Origin: UBA3700 sp964478025
Lineage (GTDB): Bacteria > Bacillota > Clostridia > Christensenellales > UBA3700
DNA: 64,000 nt
Assembly: GCA_964478025.1 (NCBI GenBank)
Contig: CAYZGK010000001.1
Span: forward strand, 124,001 to 188,000
Direction: 5' to 3'
Below the pieces are notes generated by a model, which was given only the letters and a program-made list of their open reading frames with translations, made no database searches and was not told the DNA's origin. Below, one piece after another: positions 8,545-16,548 of the stretch (position 1 is its first letter; the number at the start of each line of letters is the position of its first letter). The position numbers and the translations under genes are program-made.

Positions 8545-9261
8545 TTAATTTAAACGTTGTCTTACAATTTCAGAGCAAATTATTCCACATGCAACAGATG
8601 CATTTAGGGAGTTAATTTTTCCAAATTGTGGTATTGCAACAACTTTATCACAAAGTTTGCGTGTTAACTGTTTTACGCCAGAGCCTTCATTGCCAATAAC
8701 AAGTGCTATATCTCCTGTTAAATGGGCATTATAAATAATTTCTCCGTCCATATCAGCACAGCAAACAGTAACAAAATTATCTTTTAGTTTTCTTATAACA
8801 TCATTGATATTATTTACCATGGCAATTTTTACATGAGAAGCGGCCCCTGTGGATACCTTTAAAACTGTAGTATTAACTGTAGCACAACGTTTATTAGGAA
8901 TAACAATGCCATCAACACCTAAACATTCAGCAACTCTTATGATACTTCCTAAATTATGTGGATCTTCTATATTATCAAGTATTATAAGAAATAATGGCTT
9001 ATCTTTTTTAGGAGTTATTACTTCTTCAATTGGTGTATATTTAAATTCTTCCGCATTTGCAATAATTCCTTGATGATGCTTTGTTATACTTTGTCTATCT
9101 AATAATTGTCTATCTACAAAATCTATACGAATTCCTTTATTTCTTGCTAAATCGATTAAGTCTTGTAAATCATGAGAACCTTTAGCTACTGAAATTTTTG
9201 TTATAGTTAAACTATCACTATTTAATGCTTCTTTTATTGGATTTCTTCCTTCAATTAACAT
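8545..9261 (-). CDS. rlmB: 23S rRNA (guanosine-2'-O-)-methyltransferase RlmB (TrmH family)
   Basis: The 238-residue protein has the N-terminal substrate-binding domain opening LIEGRNPIKEAL. The SPOUT knot shows ILDNIEDPHNLGSIIRVAE, LVIGNEGSGVKQL and NSLNASVACGI, motifs 1 to 3 of TrmH-type methyltransferases that bind S-adenosylmethionine. RlmB methylates G2251 of 23S rRNA in E. coli; the specificity here is by family resemblance. AGGAG precedes the ATG. It is the last gene of a six-gene minus-strand operon and overlaps nothing. Confidence 0.9.
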   Translation of the reverse strand: MLIEGRNPIKEALNSDSLTITKISVAKGSHDLQDLIDLARNKGIRIDFVDRQLLDRQSITKHHQGIIANAEEFKYTPIEEVITPKKDKPLFLIILDNIEDPHNLGSIIRVAECLGVDGIVIPNKRCATVNTTVLKVSTGAASHVKIAMVNNINDVIRKLKDNFVTVCCADMDGEIIYNAHLTGDIALVIGNEGSGVKQLTRKLCDKVVAIPQFGKINSLNASVACGIICSEIVRQRLN

Positions 9262-9269
9262 AAAATCTC

Positions 9270-10619
9270 CTAGTTCTTAAAGCTATGTAATGGAGCAGGG
9301 ATTCTGCCTCCACGATTAATAAATTTTGCAGGGCTTGAAGTATTAATCTTCATAATTGGTGCACGACCAAGTAGACCTCCAAATTCGGCGTATTCGCCAG
9401 CTTTCTTTCCATACACTGGAATTACTCTGACAGCTGTTGTTTTTTGATTTACAACGCCAATTGAGATTTCATCAGCGATAATTGCGGATAAAACTTCGCT
9501 AGATGTATCACCAGGAACTGCAAACATATCTAATCCTACAGAACATACTGCAGTCATTGCTTCTAATTTTTCTAAACTTAAATTGCCTGATTTAACACCA
9601 TTAATCATTCCTATATCTTCAGAAACAGGAATGAAAGCTCCAGATAAACCACCAACTGCAGAGCATGCCATAAGTCCGCCCTTTTTAACGGCATCATTAA
9701 GCATAGCTAGGGTAGCGGTAGTTCCAAAACCACCAACACTTTCAAGACCGATTTCTTCCAAAATATGAGCAACACTATCGCCTATAACAGGAGTAGGTGC
9801 TAAAGATAAATCAACAATACCTGTAGAGGCATTTAATCTTTTAGCTGCTTCTTTTGATACAAGTTGACCGACTCTTGTAATTTTAAATGCTGTTTGCTTT
9901 ATACATTCAGCAACTTCAGTTAAGTCGCCATTAACATTTTCAAGTGCACTTTTTACAACACCAGGACCAGATACGCCAACATTTACAACAGTATCATCCT
10001 CGCCAACTCCTAAAAAGGCACCTGCCATAAATGGATTGTCTTCAACGGCATTTGCAAAAACAACAAGTTTTGCACAGCCTAAAGAATCTTGGTCTTTTGT
10101 TAGGTAAGCGCAATCTTTTATGACATTACCCATAAGTTTAATTGCATCCATGTTAATTCCAGCTTTTGTAGTTGCAACATTTACTGAAGAACAAATTTTA
10201 TTAGTTGTTGCAAGAGCTTCTGGAATAGATAAGATGAATTCTTTTTCATATGGAGTCATTCCTTTGTGAACTAAAGCAGAGTAGCCGCCAAGGAAATCTA
10301 TACCTATTTCGTTTGCAGCTTTATCTAAAGTTCTTATAACTTCAAGATGGCCTTTTGAGGCAGCTGTAACTAAACTGATAGGAGTTACAGATATTCTTTT
10401 ATTAACAATAGGAACACCTATCTCATTAGAAATGTCTTCTCCAACTTTTACAATGTTACTTGCTTTTTTCATTATTTTGTCATAGATTTTATCGCAAGTT
10501 TTCTTTTTATCATCCGAGATACAATCTAAAAGAGAAATTCCTAAAGTTATGGTTCTTACATCTAAGTGTTGATGCGAAACCATATTGATTGTTTCTAAAA
10601 TTTCATTACTTGAGTACAT
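9270..10619 (-). CDS. UPF0210 (DUF711, PFL family) protein
   Basis: The 449-residue protein matches UPF0210: it opens with SNEILETINMV, and has LGGYSALVHKGM, VFANAVEDNPFMAGAF, GVSGPGVVKSAL and GLDMFAVPGDT. The family is often annotated as PFL-like because of a distant resemblance to pyruvate formate-lyase-type folds, but its reaction is not established. It is regularly encoded beside the UPF0237 ACT protein, as here, with a 12-base gap. GAGGGG precedes the start. Confidence 0.9.
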   Translation of the reverse strand: MYSSNEILETINMVSHQHLDVRTITLGISLLDCISDDKKKTCDKIYDKIMKKASNIVKVGEDISNEIGVPIVNKRISVTPISLVTAASKGHLEVIRTLDKAANEIGIDFLGGYSALVHKGMTPYEKEFILSIPEALATTNKICSSVNVATTKAGINMDAIKLMGNVIKDCAYLTKDQDSLGCAKLVVFANAVEDNPFMAGAFLGVGEDDTVVNVGVSGPGVVKSALENVNGDLTEVAECIKQTAFKITRVGQLVSKEAAKRLNASTGIVDLSLAPTPVIGDSVAHILEEIGLESVGGFGTTATLAMLNDAVKKGGLMACSAVGGLSGAFIPVSEDIGMINGVKSGNLSLEKLEAMTAVCSVGLDMFAVPGDTSSEVLSAIIADEISIGVVNQKTTAVRVIPVYGKKAGEYAEFGGLLGRAPIMKINTSSPAKFINRGGRIPAPLHSFKN

Positions 10620-10631
10620 TTTAACCCCTCT

Positions 10632-10922
10632 TTAAATCTTGTTTGAAGATGTTGAAACTTGGTGCATACTATCAAAAATGGATTGCAATTGAATATGTAT
10701 TTCAACGCCAATTTTTACACCAAGATTTGTAAGGTTAGTTTGTATTTCATGGAAATTAAGTGCTGAATCGGAAAAATCAACAGCCATAATCATTGTGAAA
10801 TATTTTTGCATAATAGTTTGTGAAATGTTTTCAATATTTATGTTCATTTCATATAATGCAGTAGATACTTTAGCAATGATACCTTTTGTATCGGTACCAA
10901 TAACGGAAACTATAGCTTTCAT
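10632..10922 (-). CDS. UPF0237 ACT-domain protein
   Basis: The 96-residue protein is essentially one ACT domain (MKAIVSVIGTDTKGIIAKVS, then INIENISQTIM), a fold that usually binds amino acids to regulate a partner. It is the usual companion of UPF0210, which it may regulate. Its AAGGAG ribosome binding site lies inside the 3' end of the preceding small cysteine-containing gene, only three bases separating that stop from this ATG. Confidence 0.88.
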   Translation of the reverse strand: MKAIVSVIGTDTKGIIAKVSTALYEMNINIENISQTIMQKYFTMIMAVDFSDSALNFHEIQTNLTNLGVKIGVEIHIQLQSIFDSMHQVSTSSNKI

Positions 10923-10925
10923 AAA

Positions 10926-11102
10926 TTACTCCTTATCTTGCGCAACTCTATGAGCTCTAATGTAAGCTTTAGCACATGGATATTCTTTTTCGTGCTTGCA
11001 AACTGCACAGTGATCAAAAGTGCCACACATGTCTTTACCTGTTCTTTCAGATAATTCCCATTTTTGTTTGTCAAGTTTAGCTTGTCTTTCTTTGTTTGTC
11101 AT
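10926..11102 (-). CDS. Small four-cysteine protein, 58 residues
   Basis: A short gene between lepB and the ACT gene. The product opens MTNKERQAKLDKQKWELSER and has cysteines at 26, 32, 35 and 43 (MCGTFDHCAVCKHEKEYPC), a C-x5-C-x2-C-x7-C pattern suited to binding zinc or an iron-sulfur centre. The rest is basic and hydrophilic. A clear GGAGG (11112-11116) lies 9 bases before the ATG, and the stop is three bases before the ACT start. Codon choice and spacing fit a real operon member. I do not recognise the family. Confidence 0.75.
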   Translation of the reverse strand: MTNKERQAKLDKQKWELSERTGKDMCGTFDHCAVCKHEKEYPCAKAYIRAHRVAQDKE

Positions 11103-11118
11103 AAAACAATACCTCCAA

Positions 11119-11679
11119 TTAGTAAGTAAATAAATATTTTCCGATTATAGCCTCTTGTGATATACAGCCATAGATGTGACTATCATTTGATTCTATTCGG
11201 TTGTCTCCTAACACAAATAACTCATTTTCTTTAACAGTTAAACCTGTAGTTGTAAGTTCAGTAAAAACTGAAGATGTTAAAGATGTTAAGTAGTTATTAT
11301 TGTATGCACATGTAACATAAGGCTCATCTAGTGCAACATCATTTCTATACCAAGTATAAGTTAAGTTATCAAATCTTATTACATCATTAGGCATTCCAAT
11401 AACTCGTTTGATTACTTTTTTCTCATTATCTTTTTCAAATACGATAATATCGCCATATGTTAGTTCATACCATTTTTCAATTATTACTATTTTGTCTCCT
11501 TCGTGAAGAGTTTCCTGCATTGAAGCTCCTTTTATAGTGAATGGAGACCATATAGTGTTTATAGAGCAAAGTACAATTAATAAAAGTACGATTACAATTA
11601 CAAGTATAGTATTTATTGCTACAATTGCTCTTTTCTTGTTTTTAGATTCGGGTGTTCTAATATAAATTTCACTATCCAT
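11119..11679 (-). CDS. lepB: Signal peptidase I
   Basis: The 186-residue protein has one N-terminal membrane span (about residues 20-42) followed by the S26 catalytic motifs. GASMQETL carries the nucleophile Ser (the usual SMxPT is SMQET here), KKVIKRVIGMPNDVI carries the general-base Lys, and VLGDNRIESNDSHIYG is the conserved C-terminal box. It removes signal peptides on the outer face of the membrane. ATG 11679 follows the previous stop as TAATAATG and is preferred over an in-frame TTG 12 bases upstream. A gene pool of secreted proteins lies in the same window. Confidence 0.88.
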   Translation of the reverse strand: MDSEIYIRTPESKNKKRAIVAINTILVIVIVLLLIVLCSINTIWSPFTIKGASMQETLHEGDKIVIIEKWYELTYGDIIVFEKDNEKKVIKRVIGMPNDVIRFDNLTYTWYRNDVALDEPYVTCAYNNNYLTSLTSSVFTELTTTGLTVKENELFVLGDNRIESNDSHIYGCISQEAIIGKYLFTY

Positions 11680-11681
11680 TA

Positions 11682-13343
11682 TTAAACCCAAATAATATTG
11701 TTTATTAGGGTGTTTTTGATATCAACAAATGTTATTTTTTTAATATCACCCCAGTCTCTTAAAGGTATTCTGTCTTTTGTTTTAAAATCAGAAACTTTTA
11801 AAGAGCATTTTGTCCACGTTCCACCAGCTAGTGAAACTATTGTGGAATAAGTTTCATATACACCTTGTGTGCTTGTTATTATTTTTACTTCAAGTTTTCT
11901 ATTATCTCTAGGGGCAGCAACAAATTGTAATAGATTTTGACTATCTGATTTATATTTGTAGTCGCCAATTGAGTATGTACTTAAATTACCATAAGAACCT
12001 GTTATTCCGCTTATTCCAAGAGGACCTTCTTGTATTTTGGCTTCCAAGAATTCTAGAAGAGATTTATCTTGTTCCAAAATCCAACCTCTTGTTCCAAAAT
12101 TCTTTTGGTAAATTATTCTATTTTTCTTTATAGGACTTTTTACAAAACTATCATCTATATTTATGTGAACAGGAATAGAAGATAATTTTACTTCGTTTGT
12201 ATATGTAACTGTAACATAGGCAAAAATAATTTTAGTTGCAGTATACACAGGAATCGTTGTGGTTAAATTAGATAGCGATACATTTTCACTTGACCATGAA
12301 CGAAGTGTTGGATCAAGTTCGTCATAAGAGTAGTGAACTGTAATGGTTGCAAGCTCAGATATTTTATCTGCTTTTATTGTGGCCTTTACTGTTCCATCTG
12401 GTGCTTTAGTTAACTTGATTTCCGGATTATAAATTAATTGTTTATTTTGTGCTATTGCATTAATCCAAGATGAGAATAATTTTCTTGAAGTATAGGTTAT
12501 TGTATCAGATAATCCTGCTGCAATATATAGTGTTGCCATTTTCTTGTTTTTTTGAATTAAAGATAGTGTATCTTCAATTCTATCAAGTGGAGTTAAAGAA
12601 CCATTAGATGAGATAATGCAAAGAGCAGGGCATTTAACAAAATTTATATATGTTGCAGTTGCACTTCCTGTAAACCAGCGTTTTCTTTCATCATCAACAG
12701 GTGGTTCTTCTCCAAGTAATTTTGGATAATCTTTATATTCTTTCCATCCGGCATTTAATATTGTTGCAACAGCATCAACTCTTTTATCTATAGCTGCAAC
12801 TTGCCAAGCTATATCTGCACCATTTTGGTATCCACATAAAAAGATTTTAGAATCTTCTCCTCTTAGTTGCTTTATAAAGTTAATGGTTCTCATACAAACT
12901 TTATCCCAAATATAAATACAAGTGTCTTTAGCTGTAGGTGTTGCATGATTTAAATGTTCATTAGATTCTTCATAATTTGCATAACTTATATCCTTTGGAT
13001 ATCTAGTATATTTAAGAGAATCTTTTTTCTTGCCATAGTAGTCAAATGAAAATACCCCAAACCCTTGTTTTGTGTATTGTGTTTGTCCAAATGAAATAAT
13101 ATTGGCTTCAGAAAAAGAGTTTATGAAAATAATGTTTGAGTTTATATCTGAAGTAATTGGAATATATCCTTTAACATAGATTCTAGTAATTTCATTTGTA
13201 TGCAATTCTCCGTCAATATAACCTTCGATTTCGTAATTGCCATTAACTTCTTCGAATCTTAAATATGAGGGTCTTAATGGCTCTTTGTGAGGGTCATATC
13301 CTTCCCATACTTGTTTTGGCGTTAGTATAACATTATTTTCCAT
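11682..13343 (-). CDS. Alpha/beta-hydrolase-fold protein, acetyl-xylan-esterase-like, lacking the nucleophile Ser
   Basis: The product has 553 residues from ATG 13343. The middle resembles acetyl xylan esterase/cephalosporin deacetylase-type hydrolases: a GVFSFDYYGKK strand-turn, and the nucleophile elbow region KIFLCGYQNGADIAWQVAA. Where G-x-S-x-G is expected, the Ser is Gln (Q173), so the protein may not be an esterase. The C-terminal 150 residues look like a beta-rich carbohydrate-binding-type domain. There is no signal peptide. The ATG lies 7 bases downstream of a TATAAT, with no ribosome binding site, so the mRNA is probably leaderless. An in-frame upstream TTG-type start would lie in the promoter. 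It is the first gene of the operon leading to rlmB. Confidence 0.65.
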   Translation of the reverse strand: MENNVILTPKQVWEGYDPHKEPLRPSYLRFEEVNGNYEIEGYIDGELHTNEITRIYVKGYIPITSDINSNIIFINSFSEANIISFGQTQYTKQGFGVFSFDYYGKKKDSLKYTRYPKDISYANYEESNEHLNHATPTAKDTCIYIWDKVCMRTINFIKQLRGEDSKIFLCGYQNGADIAWQVAAIDKRVDAVATILNAGWKEYKDYPKLLGEEPPVDDERKRWFTGSATATYINFVKCPALCIISSNGSLTPLDRIEDTLSLIQKNKKMATLYIAAGLSDTITYTSRKLFSSWINAIAQNKQLIYNPEIKLTKAPDGTVKATIKADKISELATITVHYSYDELDPTLRSWSSENVSLSNLTTTIPVYTATKIIFAYVTVTYTNEVKLSSIPVHINIDDSFVKSPIKKNRIIYQKNFGTRGWILEQDKSLLEFLEAKIQEGPLGISGITGSYGNLSTYSIGDYKYKSDSQNLLQFVAAPRDNRKLEVKIITSTQGVYETYSTIVSLAGGTWTKCSLKVSDFKTKDRIPLRDWGDIKKITFVDIKNTLINNIIWV

Positions 13344-13350
13344 AGCAATT

Positions 13351-13379
13351 ATTATATATATAATATTTTTATAATGCAA
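13351..13379 (-). promoter_or_regulatory. Promoter giving a probable leaderless transcript
   Basis: On the minus strand TTGCAT, a 17-base spacer and a perfect TATAAT end 7 bases before the ATG at 13343. No Shine-Dalgarno sequence lies between, so transcription would begin at or next to the start codon. Confidence 0.65.
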
Positions 13380-13472
13380 CAATTTGCAACGTTATAATTT
13401 TAAAATTGCAACAAGGAAAATTGGAAGCATTAAAGCTTTCTAAAAATTAACATGAATCAAAGCTAAAGAGAA

Positions 13473-14813
13473 TTATTTAAGAATTTCCCAATAACCATAT
13501 TGGTTGTTTCCGACTCTTTTTATATAACCATTGCTCATTAAGTTGTTAAGATAACGTTGAATTGTTCTTAAGCTTTTATTAACACTGGTTGCAATGTCAG
13601 GTTTTAATATTTTCGTGTCATTTTTTATTAAGTTGTAGATTTCTAATTCTGTTGTATTTAAACGATGCTCGGCAGCGCTTTTTGTGTATTCTTTTTGTGT
13701 TGAATTGTTGTTCCTATAAAAGGTGAAATAAAAGCCATAGGCTGTGTTTTCATATGACCACACAATTTTTGCTTCATTGCATAATTGATTCATTCTTCTA
13801 AAGCCGGTACCGGATTTTTCTACATCTTTACATCTAAATAGAGTATCAAGTATTAAAGGATTTCTTTTTATAGAAGAGATATTTTTTGTAATAAAATCAA
13901 ATGGGGTTAAATTGTCTGGAAATGAGCCAGGATTAAATATAGTAATCATTCCTGGGTGCATGCTTATTTCAATTTCAGGATTTCCCTCATATTCTGTGTG
14001 AGCAAATGCATTTACAACCATTTCTCGAATTGCTCTAATAGGAATTTCAGGTGTTTCAATTCTTTGAGTTCCACCAAAATCAATTTTCCAGTTTATATGA
14101 TTTTTAATATAAACCATAGCCTCATCAATTAAATCGTATATATTTCCTTTAAATAATTTTAAGTCTGTAAATGTTAGTTTTTCGTCAGTTGCATAACTTG
14201 CGATTTTAAGTCCTATATTAGGATTTTTGCCAAATAGGGCATAGCCTGCATTTTTAAGTCTTCCATTAAAAGTAAGCCCAAGTGTTGAAAGTAAAGATTC
14301 TTTATCATAAGAAGACATTTCAAGTCTACCAGAGCCAACAGCTTCGTTATAATATCTAAGCAATGATTCATCTTTAATGTCTTCTACCGTGTAAGCGGAT
14401 AAAAGATTTTCCCATGAAGAAGAATAATTAGCATCTTTAACTAGTCTTACAAGTTCATCTCTGCTCATTTTTCTATTTTGAGTTCCAACTCTTATTAAAA
14501 ACTTTCCATAAGCTGAGTATGGTTGCTGATTTCCAGATGCGGTAACTTTTATTACCATTTTATTGTCACAATTTATTGTTTCAATGGTTGGAATGATTTT
14601 AGGTTCTATATCTCTCATAATAGTGTCGGCAAGATCTTTTAGTGTCGAATCTGAAACTATTTGTCCTTTTATATCTCCGTTGTCTAAAACTCCAAAATAA
14701 ATAGTAGCGAATCCATGTTTGTTAATCATGGCACTAATAGATTCACAACCTTCGTGCTTTTCACTTGTTGATTCTTTAAACTCTATTAATTCTGTTTCTT
14801 TACCTAAATTCAT
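13473..14813 (-). CDS. AlbA_2 / GHKL-ATPase / winged-helix regulator A
   Basis: The 446-residue protein has three parts. Residues 1-110 form an AlbA_2 (Schlafen-type) domain, opening KETELIEFKES with E6 and E11, then IYFGVLDNGDIKG. Residues about 190-370 resemble HATPase_c_4: IRAIREMVVNAFAHTEY as N-box, IFNPGSFPDNLTP, and KSGTGFRRMNQL. The C-terminus (about 385-446) is a winged helix with NKSLRTIQRYLNNLM as probable recognition helix. The family (COG2865-like) is annotated as predicted transcriptional regulators. AAAGGAG precedes the ATG. Eight copies of TGTCCTAGC or a variant lie just upstream of its promoter. Two paralogues lie at 43978 and 51538. Confidence 0.82.
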   Translation of the reverse strand: MNLGKETELIEFKESTSEKHEGCESISAMINKHGFATIYFGVLDNGDIKGQIVSDSTLKDLADTIMRDIEPKIIPTIETINCDNKMVIKVTASGNQQPYSAYGKFLIRVGTQNRKMSRDELVRLVKDANYSSSWENLLSAYTVEDIKDESLLRYYNEAVGSGRLEMSSYDKESLLSTLGLTFNGRLKNAGYALFGKNPNIGLKIASYATDEKLTFTDLKLFKGNIYDLIDEAMVYIKNHINWKIDFGGTQRIETPEIPIRAIREMVVNAFAHTEYEGNPEIEISMHPGMITIFNPGSFPDNLTPFDFITKNISSIKRNPLILDTLFRCKDVEKSGTGFRRMNQLCNEAKIVWSYENTAYGFYFTFYRNNNSTQKEYTKSAAEHRLNTTELEIYNLIKNDTKILKPDIATSVNKSLRTIQRYLNNLMSNGYIKRVGNNQYGYWEILK

Positions 14814-14838
14814 ACTGTTTCTCCTTTATGTTAAAGAC

Positions 14839-14867
14839 ATTATACTACAGAAAAAGTAATTTGTCTA
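14839..14867 (-). promoter_or_regulatory. Promoter of regulator A
   Basis: On the minus strand TAGACA, a 17-base spacer and a perfect TATAAT. The TGTCCTAGC array starts 9 bp upstream of the -35, where an activator or co-operative autoregulator would bind. Confidence 0.75.
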
Positions 14868-14875
14868 TACAAAAA

Positions 14876-15011
14876 TGTCCTAGCAAAATGTCCTAGCGTG
14901 TCCTAGCAAACTATCAGTAAAATATGGCAATTTATAAAATTAAGAAATAAAAAATGTCCTAGCAAAATGTCCTAGCATGTCTCACCAAATGTCCTAGCAA
15001 AATGTCTCAGC
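14876..15011. repeat. TGTCCTAGC repeat array between divergent promoters
   Basis: Six exact copies of TGTCCTAGC start at 14876, 14889, 14899, 14955, 14968 and 14990. Two variants, TGTCTCACC and TGTCTCAGC, start at 14978 and 15003. Steps within the two groups are 10 to 13 bp, about one helical turn, so bound proteins would lie on one face of the DNA. The groups are separated by an AT-rich 47 bp. The array is shared by regulator A (minus) and the operon starting at 15093 (plus). Confidence 0.9.
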
Positions 15012-15047
15012 AAAAATTTCTTTAAATTTGTAATTGGTCTTATATAA

Positions 15048-15076
15048 TTGTTAATAATTTTTAAATATTGTATAAT
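15048..15076 (+). promoter_or_regulatory. Promoter of the membrane protein/two-component operon
   Basis: TTGTTA at 15048-15053, a 17-base spacer and a perfect TATAAT at 15071-15076. GCGAGG and the ATG of the first gene follow within 20 bases. The last TGTCTCAGC repeat ends 36 bp upstream of the -35. Confidence 0.75.
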
Positions 15077-15092
15077 TCAAAAGCGAGGAAAT

Positions 15093-15818
15093 ATGTCAAG
15101 TCGAAGCAAAAAGAAAAATTTAAATAGAGAAAAAAGTGTAGATAACAAGAGTGCTCCACAAGAAAAGGTTGAATTAAAAGATTTTAACTCAATTTTTAAT
15201 GTTGCTCTTGTATTTGTGCTTGTTGTTTTGTTTTTCTTAATAATTCTATCTTCGCTTTATAGTGTTTCTGTAAAACTTGACTTAGAGGAAGTTCAAGAAG
15301 ATGGCGAATATTCAAACTTTACAGTATCAACTTTAGATATTTTAATTGCGCCAATAAGAGGAATTAATTCCGGATATAGATTCTCTCTTGAAAAAATAGG
15401 AATAAGTGCCACGTCTAGTGAGTCTTGGGAATCAATAGAAAAAATCATTAATGATGGAGCGTATGTTTCCGAAAGCACAAAACAAGCCATCAACGTACTA
15501 GGTATATTTGCATATGTTACCATAGTTTGCATGGTGCTAAGCTATATAAGCATAATAGTTTGCGGTGTAATTAGTAGAAGGAAAGGAAAGAAAGATTTCT
15601 TATCACTTCTTATAAGCAGTGGTATATTTGCACTAATTGTTGCAATTATATTTATATCGATGATTGTGATATACATAAAATCTTCCGCAATAGGTGTTAG
15701 CGTAACAACAGGTTGGGGAATTTGGTTAATAGGTTTATTTGCAGCTATAACATTAGGTGGCTGTATTGCAAATATGGTTATTAACAAAAATAAGAAGGTA
15801 AAAAATGAAAATTTGTAA
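15093..15818 (+). CDS. Integral membrane protein of unknown function (four spans)
   Basis: ATG 15093 is preferred because GAGG lies just upstream and the promoter ends before it. The 241-residue product begins with a basic cytoplasmic stretch (SSRSKKKNLNREK). It has hydrophobic segments near residues 37-60, 131-158, 168-194 and 204-226, with a roughly 70-residue extracellular loop after the first. I do not recognise the family. It overlaps the next gene by 14 bases and heads a four-gene operon ending in a two-component system, so it may be an accessory sensor or transport component. Confidence 0.7.
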   Translation: MSSRSKKKNLNREKSVDNKSAPQEKVELKDFNSIFNVALVFVLVVLFFLIILSSLYSVSVKLDLEEVQEDGEYSNFTVSTLDILIAPIRGINSGYRFSLEKIGISATSSESWESIEKIINDGAYVSESTKQAINVLGIFAYVTIVCMVLSYISIIVCGVISRRKGKKDFLSLLISSGIFALIVAIIFISMIVIYIKSSAIGVSVTTGWGIWLIGLFAAITLGGCIANMVINKNKKVKNENL

Positions 15819-16548
15819 CAATTGTGGAAAAGAAGTTAACGATAATGATGTTTTTTGTCCACATTGTGGAGCAGAACTTCAAGGCAAGAAAAAGATATCC
15901 TTTTTTGAAAGACTAAGTGGCAGATCACAAGAAAGAGAAAGAGAAAAACAATATCTTATGTCAAAGGCTGTCTTGCAGTCAAAAGATGTTGAAAATGTTG
16001 AAGAGTGGAATTTAGAAGATATTACAGTTAGCGAGAAAGCGGATGCAAATAAGAGCAAAAGATTAAGTATTTTTAAAATTATAGCAGAAATTGTAGTTAC
16101 ATTTTTCATGGTTGTTATAATGAAAATACTAGGTGATTTTGATATTAACAAGAACATAAAATTAATTGCAATATTTATTTTGTTTATAAGGTGTACAGTG
16201 TATGTTGCTCTGTTTATATCAGAATTAAATTATGTCATTGTTTTATCTAGAATGATGAAAACTAATCTTGCTATAAAGAAAATAAAGTATGGGGATCCAC
16301 CTACACTTTATACAAATAGAAAATTATATGAAATTAATTCAGTAGATAAATGTAAAAAGTGTGATTCTACTACCCATATAGAAGAGTTTGAGGGTAAACT
16401 ATATGTAGTGTGTGATTCAGATAGAGAACATATTTATCTAATAGATAGCAAGCAATTGCTTAAAAAGACAGGATTTGCTAATCTAAATGAAGATAGTGAA
16501 AGTAAAATAAATGATAAGGAGAATAAAGATGAAGTTTCTAGTAGTTGA
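15805..16548 (+). CDS. Zinc-ribbon membrane protein
   Basis: The 247-residue protein starts with a zinc ribbon, MKICNNCGKEVNDNDVFCPHCG, with two CxxC knuckles. A charged linker follows, then two hydrophobic segments near residues 85-108 and 111-137. The C-terminal cytoplasmic part contains CKKCDSTTHIEEFEGKLYVVC, a possible second metal site. Zinc-ribbon membrane proteins of this sort are common in Firmicutes, and few have known roles. Overlaps of 14 bases with the preceding gene and 20 with the response regulator show tight translational coupling. Confidence 0.75.
   Translation: MKICNNCGKEVNDNDVFCPHCGAELQGKKKISFFERLSGRSQEREREKQYLMSKAVLQSKDVENVEEWNLEDITVSEKADANKSKRLSIFKIIAEIVVTFFMVVIMKILGDFDINKNIKLIAIFILFIRCTVYVALFISELNYVIVLSRMMKTNLAIKKIKYGDPPTLYTNRKLYEINSVDKCKKCDSTTHIEEFEGKLYVVCDSDREHIYLIDSKQLLKKTGFANLNEDSESKINDKENKDEVSSS

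Noticed and set aside
14876..15011. TGTCCTAGC array considered as replication iterons of a plasmid or phage
   Set aside because: No replication initiator gene is adjacent and the array lies between two ordinary promoters with core-like genes nearby.
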